Part shown: positions 53,435 to 62,761 of the stretch, piece after piece
Numbering within the stretch: the first letter of the stretch is position 1
Layout of the letters: each line of letters begins with the position of its first letter
NCBI RefSeq assembly: GCF_003014575.1
Contig: NZ_PYGF01000002.1
Coordinates: 291,850 to 355,849, forward strand
Length of the DNA: 64,000 bases
Reading direction: 5' to 3'
From: Cecembia rubra
GTDB taxonomy: Bacteria > Bacteroidota > Bacteroidia > Cytophagales > Cyclobacteriaceae
Notes under the pieces: model-generated
What the model saw: the letters and a program-made list of their open reading frames with translations, nothing else
The model's database searches: none
What the model was told of the DNA's origin: nothing
Translations under genes and position numbers: made by a program

Positions 53435-54046
53435 ATGAGCAATCTGAATATAGATTTTGATAAAGTGGATGGATTAGTTCCAGCAGTCATACAGGATGCT
53501 GAAAGTAATATTGTGTTGATGTTGGGCTATATGAACCAAGATGCATTGGATAAGACCATGGAGACCAAAAAGGTCACTTTTTTTAGCAGGACCAAGCAAA
53601 GGTTATGGACCAAAGGAGAGACTTCGGGAAATTTTTTGATAGTACAATCTATAAGCGTTGATTGTGATAATGATACCCTTTTGGTCAAGGTAAAACCACT
53701 AGGACCCGTATGCCATACTGGTTCGGATACTTGTTTTGATGAATCCAATTCAAGTAGGACCTTATTTATTGACCATTTAAGAAAAATTATAAAAGAAAGA
53801 AAACAAAATCCTTCTGACCAATCTTACACAGCTTCATTATTTGCCAAAGGAATCAATAAAATAGCCCAAAAAGTAGGAGAGGAGGCAGTGGAAATTGTAA
53901 TTGAGGCTAAAGATAACAATAAGGACCTCTTTTTGGGAGAGGCTGCGGACCTGCTTTTCCATTATTTGGTGCTTTTAGAGGCAAAAGAAATTGAACTTGA
54001 TGAGGTCATAGAAGTGTTAATTGACCGTCATGCAAAAAAACAATGA
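53435..54046 (+). CDS. hisIE: Bifunctional phosphoribosyl-AMP cyclohydrolase / phosphoribosyl-ATP pyrophosphatase
   Basis: 203 residues. The N-terminal HisI half has SRTKQRLWTKGETSGNFLIVQSI, DCDNDTLLVKVKPLGPVCHTGSDTCF (zinc Cys and His). The C-terminal HisE half has YTASLFAKGINKIAQKVGEEAVEIVIEAKD and GEAADLLFHYLVLLE. It catalyses steps 2 and 3 of histidine synthesis. It is followed 6 bp later by an OsmC gene. Confidence 0.96.
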   Translation: MSNLNIDFDKVDGLVPAVIQDAESNIVLMLGYMNQDALDKTMETKKVTFFSRTKQRLWTKGETSGNFLIVQSISVDCDNDTLLVKVKPLGPVCHTGSDTCFDESNSSRTLFIDHLRKIIKERKQNPSDQSYTASLFAKGINKIAQKVGEEAVEIVIEAKDNNKDLFLGEAADLLFHYLVLLEAKEIELDEVIEVLIDRHAKKQ

Positions 54047-54052
54047 TCAGTT

Positions 54053-54466
54053 ATGAGCAAAAGGAATGTGACTGTCCGAATGAAAGCGGACTACGAATAT
54101 GAAGCTTCAAATTTACAGGGCAATAAGGTGGACATAGATATGTATGATGCGCCCAATAAAAAAGCCCAGTCCCCTATGGATCTTCTTTTATCAGCTTTGG
54201 GTGGGTGTTCGGCAGTGGATGCTGTCATCATGATGAAGAAAAAGAGAAAGACCATAAATGACTTTTATATTGAATTAGAAGGAACAAGAAATGACGGTGT
54301 ACCTGCATATTATACCCATATCCATTTGAAATTTGTTTTGGTTTCGCCTGATGCCAAAGAGGAGGAATTTGCCAAAGTGGTTGCCCTATCGGTGGACAAA
54401 TACTGTTCTGTAGCCTCATCTCTTAAATCAGAAATTACCTACAGTTCAGAAGTTAGAAAACCCTAA
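54053..54466 (+). CDS. OsmC/Ohr family protein
   Basis: 137 residues. OsmC fold: NKKAQSPMDLLLSALGGCSAVDAVIMM has the first conserved Cys, and VDKYCSVASSL the second, the pair used for peroxide reduction. The likely role is organic-hydroperoxide or stress detoxification. It lies between hisIE and a small gene with which it overlaps by 1 bp (TAATG), so it may be co-transcribed with the his genes. Confidence 0.92.
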   Translation: MSKRNVTVRMKADYEYEASNLQGNKVDIDMYDAPNKKAQSPMDLLLSALGGCSAVDAVIMMKKKRKTINDFYIELEGTRNDGVPAYYTHIHLKFVLVSPDAKEEEFAKVVALSVDKYCSVASSLKSEITYSSEVRKP

Positions 54467-54705
54467 TGCGCGTAGTTAAAGAATTTACCAAAGCCGATAT
54501 AAGGATTTCCATTTACAATTGGAACAATAAATTTTTGATTAAGTTTGAACAAGGGCCTTTGGAACAAACTTTCAAAGTTTCAGAGATGGATATATTGGTG
54601 GAAGATGATCTGGATCGGTTTTGTGAGGGTGATTTTTTTGACAAAGTAATGATACGTTTTAAAGAAATGGGACAAAGCCTTCAAATTCAGATGCAAAATC
54701 TTTAG
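54466..54705 (+). CDS. Small conserved hypothetical protein
   Basis: 79 residues, MRVVKEFTKADIRISIYNWN onward, with strands (KFLIKFEQGPLEQTFKV) and an acidic helix (ILVEDDLDRFCEGDFF). It overlaps the OsmC stop by 1 bp (TAATG), which supports a real gene with coupled translation. No family is recognised; the pattern of alternating strands suggests a small globular cytosolic protein. Confidence 0.75.
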   Translation: MRVVKEFTKADIRISIYNWNNKFLIKFEQGPLEQTFKVSEMDILVEDDLDRFCEGDFFDKVMIRFKEMGQSLQIQMQNL

Positions 54706-54731
54706 CTTTAGGATCAATCTTCCAAATTAAG

Positions 54732-55736
54732 ATGAAATATCTGGGTGTTTTTTGGGCTCTTTTTTCTATGCTTTTGGTACAGTGTAAACCCACACCAAAA
54801 GAAAAATATGAAGATGTCCTTATGGACTTGAATTCCTTTATTTCATTAATGGAGTATGACCTTCAAGAGCTTGAGCAGGAAATTCTGTTGTTAGGGGAAG
54901 AAGTCAAAAATCTTTATGCTCAATCTGATCAGTTAATTGCCCAAGCCCGAAATTCAGATATTCCCCTAATTCAAGCTGGGGTATACAATAATGCTGGATC
55001 TCAGGACCCTAATTTAGGAACCATCTATATACCCTCTAGGGCAGATAATCTTAACGAGGTTAGGGAAATGTATATCATCACAAAAAGTCTGGATGAGAAA
55101 TTCAAATCAATTATACAGCGTAATTCGGTTGTCACTCAGGTTTATTTTAATAGCAAATACCACTTTAATAAGCTATATCCTCCTTATGATGCTTTAGCTA
55201 TGTTAGATCCAGATTTGGATGTAACCATTTTTAATTTTTATTATGAGGCAATAGAAGAGAATAATCCGCAGAGGAAACCTGTTTGGGTTGATGAAATTTA
55301 TATTGATCCAGTAGGTAGAGGATGGATGATTTCCTTAATTTATCCTATATATGTGGGGGATGACCTTAAAATGGTACTTGGATTTGATATCACCTTGAAT
55401 GATATAATAGAATCCTATTTGGAAAAATTTGATCGGAATTTTGTGATTTTTGATGTTACCGGTACACTTGTAGCGGGGAAAACCAAAGCAATTGAATCTC
55501 TTTCACTTCCGCCTTTGAAGAATCATACCTACAAGCAAACGATTACTTCAGATAGTTTCAGGTTGGAAGATTTTAACCTCTTCCGAAGCAAAAGTAAAGA
55601 AGTGAGGGAATTGGCGTCAAAAATAATCTTGAATAATGAAAAAAAGGCTACTCTTAAGGATTTGGGTCTTGATATTCAGGTTTCTGCTGCTAAAATGACT
55701 GTTTTAGATTGGGTAATACTTGATTTGGTATATTGA
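54732..55736 (+). CDS. Predicted dCache-like sensory lipoprotein
   Basis: 334 residues. A lipoprotein signal ends at Cys18 (LLVQC). A helical stretch at about 28-72 (LNSFISLMEYDLQELEQEIL) precedes a region that reads like a Cache/PDC sensor: RNSVVTQVYFNSKYHFNKLYPPYDALAML, then GRGWMISLIYPIYVGDDLKMVLGFDITLNDIIESYLEKF. Such domains bind small ligands in the periplasm, but are usually part of a kinase or chemoreceptor rather than a free lipoprotein. The stop overlaps the start of a hybrid histidine kinase by 1 bp (TGATG), so I infer it is that kinase's ligand-binding partner. Confidence 0.75.
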   Translation: MKYLGVFWALFSMLLVQCKPTPKEKYEDVLMDLNSFISLMEYDLQELEQEILLLGEEVKNLYAQSDQLIAQARNSDIPLIQAGVYNNAGSQDPNLGTIYIPSRADNLNEVREMYIITKSLDEKFKSIIQRNSVVTQVYFNSKYHFNKLYPPYDALAMLDPDLDVTIFNFYYEAIEENNPQRKPVWVDEIYIDPVGRGWMISLIYPIYVGDDLKMVLGFDITLNDIIESYLEKFDRNFVIFDVTGTLVAGKTKAIESLSLPPLKNHTYKQTITSDSFRLEDFNLFRSKSKEVRELASKIILNNEKKATLKDLGLDIQVSAAKMTVLDWVILDLVY

Positions 55737-58639
55737 TGAAGGGACGTCGCTTTGATTTTGCATCAGGTAATAAAAAGGGTATTTACAGGTGGTTTATTTT
55801 TTTGGGAATTGCTGTAGCATTCATTATTTCCTTGCTTGCCTTTAATTTTTTTGCTGCGCTGCGAGATAGTCAAATAGAATCTATACAAGTTTCGTTGGGA
55901 AAACAGGCAGAGCTTGCGGGAAAAGATATCCAGAATACTTTTTCAGCGATGTACGAGGACATGTTGTTTTTTGTGAATAACCTTGAACCTTGGACCTACG
56001 AAAGGAGCTCGAATGAGACATTAGCTTTTGAAAGGAGGGCAAGAAGAATTTTTAATAATCATAGGTTCATTCTAGATTCTGTAATTGTAATTTTTCCAAA
56101 GCAAATAGTTTCTTTTCGCTATGATCAAAAGAATAATTTTATACATAAGTTTCATCAAGAACTTGAGCAATTCGGACACAATGATCCCAGGGTTATTGAA
56201 CTTAGAAATGCAAGCAAGGGTGTTGGAATTATTATTGTCACTAACCTCGACAGGTTTTTTAATGATCAATTGAGTAATTTTTATCTTGGACTTGATACTA
56301 AAAAATTCATTTGGAGAGATGATGTGCTTTATCCGGTAAATTTGGAGAAAAATGATCGTTCATTTACTCCATCTAAAGATATATTGGACAAGCTTCAAGA
56401 AGATCTTTACCTAGGTCTCAAAGGTCAAAAGGTTGGGGGCGCCTATTTTGGAGATCAGGAGAAATCGAAAAAATCTACGATTCATTATTATCCGTTTCGT
56501 TTGGTGCCATTCGAAAATAAATACGGCGTGGTATTCATACAAGACATCTCAAAAGTCGGTTTTGAAGTTTATATCAACTATTTTTATATTTTGTTTAGTC
56601 TTCTTTCCCTTTTAGTGCTTATACTTATTATCCTTTTTAAATTCATCAAGAATATTCAGGTTGCAAATTCGACTATTCAAGCTGGTGCCAAAGAAATTAA
56701 AGAGCTTTTTAGGCGGCAGACACTTTTGTTACAGGAGTCCAAAGGCTTTATTTATTTTCAGGATGAGAATGGGGAAATGTATTCAGTAAGTGATGAGGTA
56801 AAACAGGTATTGGGTTATAACCCTGAAGACTTCAAAACTAATTTCAAGAAATATATCCGTCCAGAACACAACGCCCGACTGGATAATTTCATCAGGGAAA
56901 GTATGGATTCCCAGAAAGATAATTTACAGTTTGAATTTGATTTTCTTCACAAAGGAGGACAATGGGTCAGGGTAAAGATTTTTGAAAAGTTATTATATGA
57001 TGATTCCGGAAATTTTAAGGGTAATGTAGGTATCTGCACTGATATTCAGGAAAAATTTGAATCAGAATTTAAACTTAAGGAAAGTGAGAACAGATTAAGG
57101 GCAGTGCTCAAAAGTTTGCCGGACCTTATATTTATCTATGATAATGATGGGGTTTTCAGGGATTATTATGTCAAGGATAAGACTTTGCTGATGGCCCCAC
57201 CTGAATCAACAATGGGTTATAATTTCAAAGATATTATGCCTGAGCCAATACGTACAGACTTGATTGAAGCATTTGATAAAGCTCAAAAAACAGGCAAACT
57301 TCAATACATTACTTTTGAAATGATGGTTCCAATTGGTAAGAGGATATTTGAAGCCAGGGTTTTTAAATTGGACGAGCAGCGGATGGTAACTATGGCCAGG
57401 GATATCACCGCTCAGAAACTTTGGGAAAAGGGACTTCAGGAAGCAAAGGAGGCGGCAGAGCAAGCCAATAAAGCAAAGTCTGAGTTCCTGGCTAATATGA
57501 GTCATGAAATCAGAACCCCAATGAATGGTCTTTTGGGAATTGTTGAATTAATGGAGCAGACCCAATTGGATAAATTACAGAAACAATACATTCAAGTTAT
57601 CAAAGATTCAGGAAAGTCCCTAACAAATATTATCAATGACATTTTGGATTACTCCAAAATTGAGTCAGGAATGATGGAGCTGAAACTTACTGTGTTCCAT
57701 TTTAAAAATGAGATTATAAGGGTTTTCAAGATATTCTCAGGACTAATTGAAAAAAAGCAGATCAAATTTACATACGCTTTTGGTCCATTGATTCCTGGAT
57801 ATGTCAGATTGGATAAAGAGAAATTGGCTCAAATTCTATTTAATATAATAGGCAATGCCGTAAAATTCACACCTCAGGAAGGGGAAGTACATGTATCAAT
57901 TGAAGTGGAGCCGGTGTTGGAAGAAAACATCATTCTTCATTTTGTTGTAAAAGACAATGGAGAAGGTATCCCCAAAGAGAAAATTGCACTGCTGACTGAA
58001 CCATTTGTCCAATTGGATGGCAGCAATACCAGGGAGTTTCAGGGAACAGGACTTGGGTTGGCAATCTCCAAAAAACTCATAGAATTGATGGGAGGAGATC
58101 TTGAAATCCGAAGTGAAGTTGGAGTAGGATCGGAGTTTGGCTTTAGTGTTTTTGGTTCCGTTATCAACCAAAGTGAAGTTTTCGGTGAAAATAGGATTTT
58201 TGATTTGAATGAAGAAGAAGTTCAGCTCTTGGATTTAGCCAAAAGATGCCCTATGGATATTCTGTTGGTAGAGGACAACAGTACCAATCTTATTTTTATG
58301 AAAATGCTGATGGACCAGTTAGGGTATGAGGTTAGTATAGCTAGGAATGGACTGGAGGCATTAGAGTTTGTAAAAAATGGAAGAGTCTTTGATCTAATTT
58401 TTATGGATATTCAAATGCCCAAAATGAACGGTTTGGATGCAACAAAGCACATTAGAGGGATCAAAGGTGCCGAATCCATGATGATTGTGGGGCTATCGGC
58501 CAATGCTTTTAGAGAGGATATAGAGACTGCATACGCAGTTGGAATGAATAACTATCTGACCAAACCGGTCAGTATTCATGAAATTGCCAAGGTGATTTCA
58601 GAGCGGTTCAAAGAAATATCAATAAAAAAAGAGGCATAA
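55736..58639 (+). CDS. Hybrid sensor histidine kinase with PAS domains and receiver
   Basis: 967 residues from ATG 55736. There are two membrane helices (about 18-41 and 277-305) with a periplasmic sensor of about 230 residues between them. Two PAS regions follow (about 330-445, ending NVGICTDIQEKFESEF, and about 455-565, ending MARDITAQKLWEKGL). HisKA carries the phospho-acceptor His590 (MSHEIRTPMNG), and the ATPase domain has NIIGNAVKF, DNGEGIP and GTGLGLAIS. A C-terminal receiver has Asp891 (LIFMDIQMPKMNG). No HPt domain or DNA-binding output is in the gene or next to it, so the phosphorelay partner is elsewhere. It shares an operon with the dCache-like lipoprotein. Confidence 0.93.
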   Translation: MKGRRFDFASGNKKGIYRWFIFLGIAVAFIISLLAFNFFAALRDSQIESIQVSLGKQAELAGKDIQNTFSAMYEDMLFFVNNLEPWTYERSSNETLAFERRARRIFNNHRFILDSVIVIFPKQIVSFRYDQKNNFIHKFHQELEQFGHNDPRVIELRNASKGVGIIIVTNLDRFFNDQLSNFYLGLDTKKFIWRDDVLYPVNLEKNDRSFTPSKDILDKLQEDLYLGLKGQKVGGAYFGDQEKSKKSTIHYYPFRLVPFENKYGVVFIQDISKVGFEVYINYFYILFSLLSLLVLILIILFKFIKNIQVANSTIQAGAKEIKELFRRQTLLLQESKGFIYFQDENGEMYSVSDEVKQVLGYNPEDFKTNFKKYIRPEHNARLDNFIRESMDSQKDNLQFEFDFLHKGGQWVRVKIFEKLLYDDSGNFKGNVGICTDIQEKFESEFKLKESENRLRAVLKSLPDLIFIYDNDGVFRDYYVKDKTLLMAPPESTMGYNFKDIMPEPIRTDLIEAFDKAQKTGKLQYITFEMMVPIGKRIFEARVFKLDEQRMVTMARDITAQKLWEKGLQEAKEAAEQANKAKSEFLANMSHEIRTPMNGLLGIVELMEQTQLDKLQKQYIQVIKDSGKSLTNIINDILDYSKIESGMMELKLTVFHFKNEIIRVFKIFSGLIEKKQIKFTYAFGPLIPGYVRLDKEKLAQILFNIIGNAVKFTPQEGEVHVSIEVEPVLEENIILHFVVKDNGEGIPKEKIALLTEPFVQLDGSNTREFQGTGLGLAISKKLIELMGGDLEIRSEVGVGSEFGFSVFGSVINQSEVFGENRIFDLNEEEVQLLDLAKRCPMDILLVEDNSTNLIFMKMLMDQLGYEVSIARNGLEALEFVKNGRVFDLIFMDIQMPKMNGLDATKHIRGIKGAESMMIVGLSANAFREDIETAYAVGMNNYLTKPVSIHEIAKVISERFKEISIKKEA

Positions 58640-58650
58640 GCCTCTTTTTT
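58625..58650. terminator. Bidirectional terminator
   Basis: AAAAAAGAGGC (58625-58635) pairs with GCCTCTTTTTT (58640-58650), loop ATAA. The loop contains the end of the kinase gene. It separates convergent genes and has T-runs on both strands. Confidence 0.92.
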
Positions 58651-58652
58651 TA

Positions 58653-59969
58653 TTATATCTCAGATTCAAGATCAAATGCTTCCAGATAATCAGCAACTCT
58701 TCTTACAAACATTCCTCCAAGTGAGCCGTCCACAACCCTATGGTCATAGGAATGTGACAGGAACATTTTGTGTCGGATAGCAATTACATCTCCAGTTGGG
58801 GTTTCTACCACAGCTGGTTTCTTCTGAATAGCCCCCACCGCCAAAATAGCAACTTGAGGCTGCATTATAATTGGTGTGCCCATTACATTCCCAAAACTAC
58901 CCACATTGGATAGGGTATAGGTTCCACCTGAAAGTTCATCAGGAGAAAGTTTGTTATTTCTGGCTCTATTGGCCAGATCATTTACTTTTTTGGAAAGTCC
59001 TGTCAAATTCAACTGATCTGCATTTTTGATTACCGGAACAATCAAATTTCCAGTTGGGAGTGCTACCGCTACCCCAATATTGATGTCTTTTTTCTTGATG
59101 ATTTTATCTCCATCTACAGAAATATTGATCATAGGGAAATCTTTGATGGCTTTGGCTACAGCTTCAATGAAGAAAGGGGTAAAAGTAAGTGCTTCACCTT
59201 CTTTTTTCTTAAAACTATCCTTCGTTTTATTTCGCCACAATACAATATTGGTTACATCAGCTTCGACAAATGAAGTCACATGTGGCGAGATTCTTTTTGA
59301 ATCCACCATTCTTTGTGAGATCATTTTTCTCATTCTGTCCATTTCAATAATTTCATCATGGGCCGAAATACTTACTTCAACCCTTGATGGACTTGTTGTA
59401 AAGATGCTAGCAGGTGTTGGTGCAGTTTGGGTGCTGGATACAGGAGTTTGGCTTCCCCTATTTTTGACATAGTTAAGCATGTCCTGTTTTGTTACCCTTC
59501 CGTCTTTTCCAGTACCTGGGATACCAGCTAATTCTGCCTTGCTGATATTTTCTTCTTTAGCTATACTTTGTACTAATGGGGAGTAAAATCTACCATCACC
59601 TTCATTACTGATACTGGTTGATGGACTGCTTGCCAAAATAGTTTGAGTTTGGGCAGGTGCGGCCGCTATTAATTCTTCTTTTGGTTCAGTTTTGGTAATT
59701 GATGGTCCTGAGGAAGTGTTTTCTGAACCCTCCGTTTCAATTAAAGCAATTGGAGCGCCAACAGCTACTACTTCACCTTCTTTTGCTAATATTTTTTTGA
59801 GTACTCCGCCATGAATTGCGGGAACTTCAGTATCCACTTTATCTGTTGCTACTTCCAGCACGGATTCATCCTGCTCGATTGTATCTCCTTCTTTTTTAAG
59901 CCAGGTTAGGATAGTTCCTTCAATAATACTTTCACCCATTTTGGGCATTAGCATTTCTACAGTCGCCAT
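58653..59969 (-). CDS. 2-oxo acid dehydrogenase E2 (dihydrolipoamide acyltransferase)
   Basis: 438 residues. The lipoyl domain has Lys44 in EVATDKVDTEVP. An Ala/Pro/Thr-rich linker, a peripheral-subunit-binding domain (FYSPLVQSIAKEENISKAEL, GTGKDGRVTKQDML) and the acyltransferase core with SYDHRVVDGSLGG (catalytic His) follow. Transfers acyl groups to CoA within a pyruvate, branched-chain or 2-oxoglutarate dehydrogenase complex. The MGESI...EGT lipoyl start and the core resemble branched-chain/2-oxoglutarate types. E1 and E3 are not adjacent, so the specific complex is open. Confidence 0.93.
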   Translation of the reverse strand: MATVEMLMPKMGESIIEGTILTWLKKEGDTIEQDESVLEVATDKVDTEVPAIHGGVLKKILAKEGEVVAVGAPIALIETEGSENTSSGPSITKTEPKEELIAAAPAQTQTILASSPSTSISNEGDGRFYSPLVQSIAKEENISKAELAGIPGTGKDGRVTKQDMLNYVKNRGSQTPVSSTQTAPTPASIFTTSPSRVEVSISAHDEIIEMDRMRKMISQRMVDSKRISPHVTSFVEADVTNIVLWRNKTKDSFKKKEGEALTFTPFFIEAVAKAIKDFPMINISVDGDKIIKKKDINIGVAVALPTGNLIVPVIKNADQLNLTGLSKKVNDLANRARNNKLSPDELSGGTYTLSNVGSFGNVMGTPIIMQPQVAILAVGAIQKKPAVVETPTGDVIAIRHKMFLSHSYDHRVVDGSLGGMFVRRVADYLEAFDLESEI

Positions 59970-60051
59970 ACTTATATTATTTAATTGGGTTTATTTCTGA
60001 GTTTTAAAATTAAATTTTATTTTTACCAATGCAAAATTGCATTGAAAAATT

Positions 60052-61317
60052 TTATTCTGTTTTTTCTTCAAGGCATAACCTCAGTAAATTCAGTACTGCC
60101 ACAGCCGTTAGCTGGATGTTGAGCATTCTATCTTGGGTTAGCAGTAATTTTTTCGTAAGGGTCTTTTTTTCCATGGCACATGCGATCCAAACTGTTCCGA
60201 CAGGTTTTTCATCTGTTCCTCCGCTTGGACCGGCAATCCCGCTACTGGAAAGACCAATATCGGAGCGGAATAATTTTCTTACATTTTCGGCCATTTGAAT
60301 GACGGTTTCTTCACTTACAGCACCAAATTTTTTCAAAACATCATTTTCTACTCCCAGAATGTTGTTTTTGAATTCATTATGGTATGGAATGATAGCGCCT
60401 TGAAAATAATCACTGCTACCAGGTACTGTTGTTACCAAATGAGAGATATATCCTCCTGAGCAACTTTCTGCAAAAGCCACATTTTTACCATGTAGCTTCA
60501 ATAACCTTCCTATGGCTTCTTCCAGTGTTTCTTGATTATAACCATAAATATATTTGTCTATCAGTGGATTTAGTTTTTTTAATTCCTGCTCTACCTCTTG
60601 TTCAAGTTCTTTGGTATTGCTGCCGAAGGCTGTCAATCTAAGCCTGACCTGACCCAGAGAAGGTAAGTAAGCCAGTCTGATATGTGGAGGAAGATTAGCT
60701 TCCCAATCCTTGATCAAGTCTGCCAGCCAGCTTTCTCCTATCCCGACGGTTTTAATTACTTTATGGTAAATATGGGGTAGAGGAAATATTTCTTTTAACC
60801 TGGGAATGACTTGGTCAGTCATGAGTTTTTTCATTTCATGTGGTACCCCAGGCATGGACATCCAAATTTTTCCTTTTTCATGAAACCACATCCCCGGCGC
60901 GGTTCCCAGTTCATTGGGGATATAAGTACAATTTGTTGGCAAATGTGCCTGAAGCTTATTTAAGTGAGTCAGTTCCCTTCCCCTTCTTTCAAAAAAAATT
61001 CTTACAGCCTCCAAAGCTTCTGGAACCAGTTTGATCTCACAGTTGAAATATTCTGCCAGTAAAGGCTTGGTAAGGTCATCATTTGTCGGCCCCAAGCCCC
61101 CTGTCATCAGAATAATGTCGGCTCTTTTTTCTGCACTTTCAAACGCAGAAAGAATGGATTCCCGGTTATCGCCCACAGTAGTTCTTCTTACTACCCTGAC
61201 ACCGATTTTATCTAACTCCTGGCTAATCCAGTGACTGTTGGTGTCCATGATCTGACCATAGAGCAATTCATCTCCTATGGCTAGAATCTCAGCTTTTACC
61301 TCTTTATAGTTGGTCAT
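60052..61317 (-). CDS. cinA: CinA-like competence/damage-inducible protein
   Basis: 421 residues with two domains. The MoCF-like N-terminus has AEILAIGDELLYGQIMDTNS and TGGLGPTNDDLT (ADP-ribose/NMN-linked CinA). The C-terminal PncC nicotinamide-nucleotide amidase domain is at FAESCSGGYISHLVTTVPGSS and SGIAGPSGGTDEKPVGTVWIA. Full-length two-domain CinA is the common form outside enterics. It is thought to recycle NAD breakdown products. Gene order gives no operon link. Confidence 0.95.
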   Translation of the reverse strand: MTNYKEVKAEILAIGDELLYGQIMDTNSHWISQELDKIGVRVVRRTTVGDNRESILSAFESAEKRADIILMTGGLGPTNDDLTKPLLAEYFNCEIKLVPEALEAVRIFFERRGRELTHLNKLQAHLPTNCTYIPNELGTAPGMWFHEKGKIWMSMPGVPHEMKKLMTDQVIPRLKEIFPLPHIYHKVIKTVGIGESWLADLIKDWEANLPPHIRLAYLPSLGQVRLRLTAFGSNTKELEQEVEQELKKLNPLIDKYIYGYNQETLEEAIGRLLKLHGKNVAFAESCSGGYISHLVTTVPGSSDYFQGAIIPYHNEFKNNILGVENDVLKKFGAVSEETVIQMAENVRKLFRSDIGLSSSGIAGPSGGTDEKPVGTVWIACAMEKKTLTKKLLLTQDRMLNIQLTAVAVLNLLRLCLEEKTE

Positions 61318-61364
61318 AATTCATTTAGAAGAGTGACTGAAAAAGTATAATTCAAGACTTTTTA

Positions 61365-62150
61365 TTACCTGACTTTGGCTTTTCTGATAATTTTGGAAAA
61401 TATACTAGGAAAAAACCTTTTCAGGTACACTGCATATTTTTCTTTACCTCCAACAAGGACTTCCTCTTTTTGTTGCTCAATGGCCATTATAATTTGTTTT
61501 GCACATTGTTCTGGGGACATCCCTTTTTCCTGGGCCTCATCCATTTCATTGAGGGGTGAACCATCTCCTGTGAGGGCATTGACAGATACATTGGTACGGA
61601 TAAAACCTGGGCAAACTATTGTGACATTTATGTTGTCCCGATAATGTTCGGCCCTTAGTGTGTCAAAAAAACCATGAAGGGCATGTTTGGAAGCTGCATA
61701 AGTGGACCTAAATGGAGTTCCGAACTTACCTACCAAACTGCTAATGGCCACAAAATGCCCACCTTTGTTATTGATGAAATGGGGCAAAAGTTCTTTTGTA
61801 AGGCATACAGTTCCAAAAAAATTAACTTCCATAATCTTTCTGTCCACCTCAATGGATGTTTCTGCTGCCAATGAACGCTGACTGATACCTCCATTGTTGA
61901 TCAATACATCTAATTTTCCGAATGCTTTTATGGCTTCTTTGGTCTTCGACGGGAAGCTGTCAGGGTCGCTGAGATCTAAGGGCAGTACATAGATGTTAGT
62001 TGGGTGCTTAGATTGATTTTTTATTTGCTCAAGCGCTTCCTGGTTTCTTGCTGAAATAATGATCCTGAACCCTAAATTATCATAAGCCTTTGCCAGTGCC
62101 TGACCAATTCCAGAAGAAGCTCCGGTGATCCAAATTACTTTATGGTTCAT
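61365..62150 (-). CDS. Short-chain dehydrogenase/reductase (SDR)
   Basis: 261 residues. Cofactor motif TGASSGIG at residues 9-16, NNGG at 86-89, Ser in VAISSLVG, and Tyr151/Lys155 in YAASKHA. The C-terminal basic, hydrophobic tail (KYAVYLKRFFPSIFSKIIRKAKVR) suggests a membrane-near enzyme like DHRS7-type SDRs. Substrate is unknown. Its ATG is directly adjacent to the folA stop (0 bp), so the two are co-transcribed. Confidence 0.92.
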   Translation of the reverse strand: MNHKVIWITGASSGIGQALAKAYDNLGFRIIISARNQEALEQIKNQSKHPTNIYVLPLDLSDPDSFPSKTKEAIKAFGKLDVLINNGGISQRSLAAETSIEVDRKIMEVNFFGTVCLTKELLPHFINNKGGHFVAISSLVGKFGTPFRSTYAASKHALHGFFDTLRAEHYRDNINVTIVCPGFIRTNVSVNALTGDGSPLNEMDEAQEKGMSPEQCAKQIIMAIEQQKEEVLVGGKEKYAVYLKRFFPSIFSKIIRKAKVR

Positions 62151-62648
62151 TTACCTGTTCCTTTTATAGATAACAAAATCAAAACTGTATTGATTGTTTT
62201 GATCTTTTTCATAATGTTCTGAAGATACAATTTGCCATTTTTTCGGGTCAATTTTTGGAAAAAATGCATCGCCTTCAGGATAAGCATCTACCTGTGTGAC
62301 CAAAAGTTCATCAGCAAACTTCAAAGCATGGTTATAAATTTCAGCTCCGCCTATAATAAATACCTGAGAAAGATGCCTCCCAATACAAATTTGAATTGCC
62401 TCCTCCAAAGAATGAGCAATTAAATGTCCTTCAGGAAGGGTATAGTGATTGTTTCTTGTAATGACTACAGATGTCCGATTGGGCAGTGGACGGCCTACTG
62501 ATTCATAGGTTTTCCTCCCCATTATAATATGATGTCCAGTTGTTAATTTTTTGAACAATTTTAAATCAGAGGAAAGCTTCCACACTAATTGATTGTCTTT
62601 TCCTATGACATCATTTTTGGCCTTTGCTACAATAATTGAAATTTTCAA
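62151..62648 (-). CDS. folA: Dihydrofolate reductase
   Basis: 165 residues. Reduces dihydrofolate to tetrahydrofolate with NADPH. KISIIVAKAKNDVIGKDNQLVWKL is the conserved N-terminus, then GHHIIMGRKTYESVGRPLPNRTSVVITRN and VFIIGGAEIYNHAL. The start is TTG at 62648: a stop lies a few codons upstream and the conserved Met-Lys-Ile-Ser begins here. thyA is not adjacent. Confidence 0.95.
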   Translation of the reverse strand: MKISIIVAKAKNDVIGKDNQLVWKLSSDLKLFKKLTTGHHIIMGRKTYESVGRPLPNRTSVVITRNNHYTLPEGHLIAHSLEEAIQICIGRHLSQVFIIGGAEIYNHALKFADELLVTQVDAYPEGDAFFPKIDPKKWQIVSSEHYEKDQNNQYSFDFVIYKRNR

Positions 62649-62761
62649 GGTGATTATAGTTTATCGACCAAGATACCAAGGTTTGGCTGAGGATGAAAGT
62701 GGAACCTCAAAAAATAAGCTATAAAGCGTTTTATCAATTATGGAGGTTAGTGAAATGGACT

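Noticed and set aside
55736-58639. Kinase as a hybrid one-component regulator with AraC output
   Set aside because: The protein ends right after the receiver domain; no DNA-binding domain follows.
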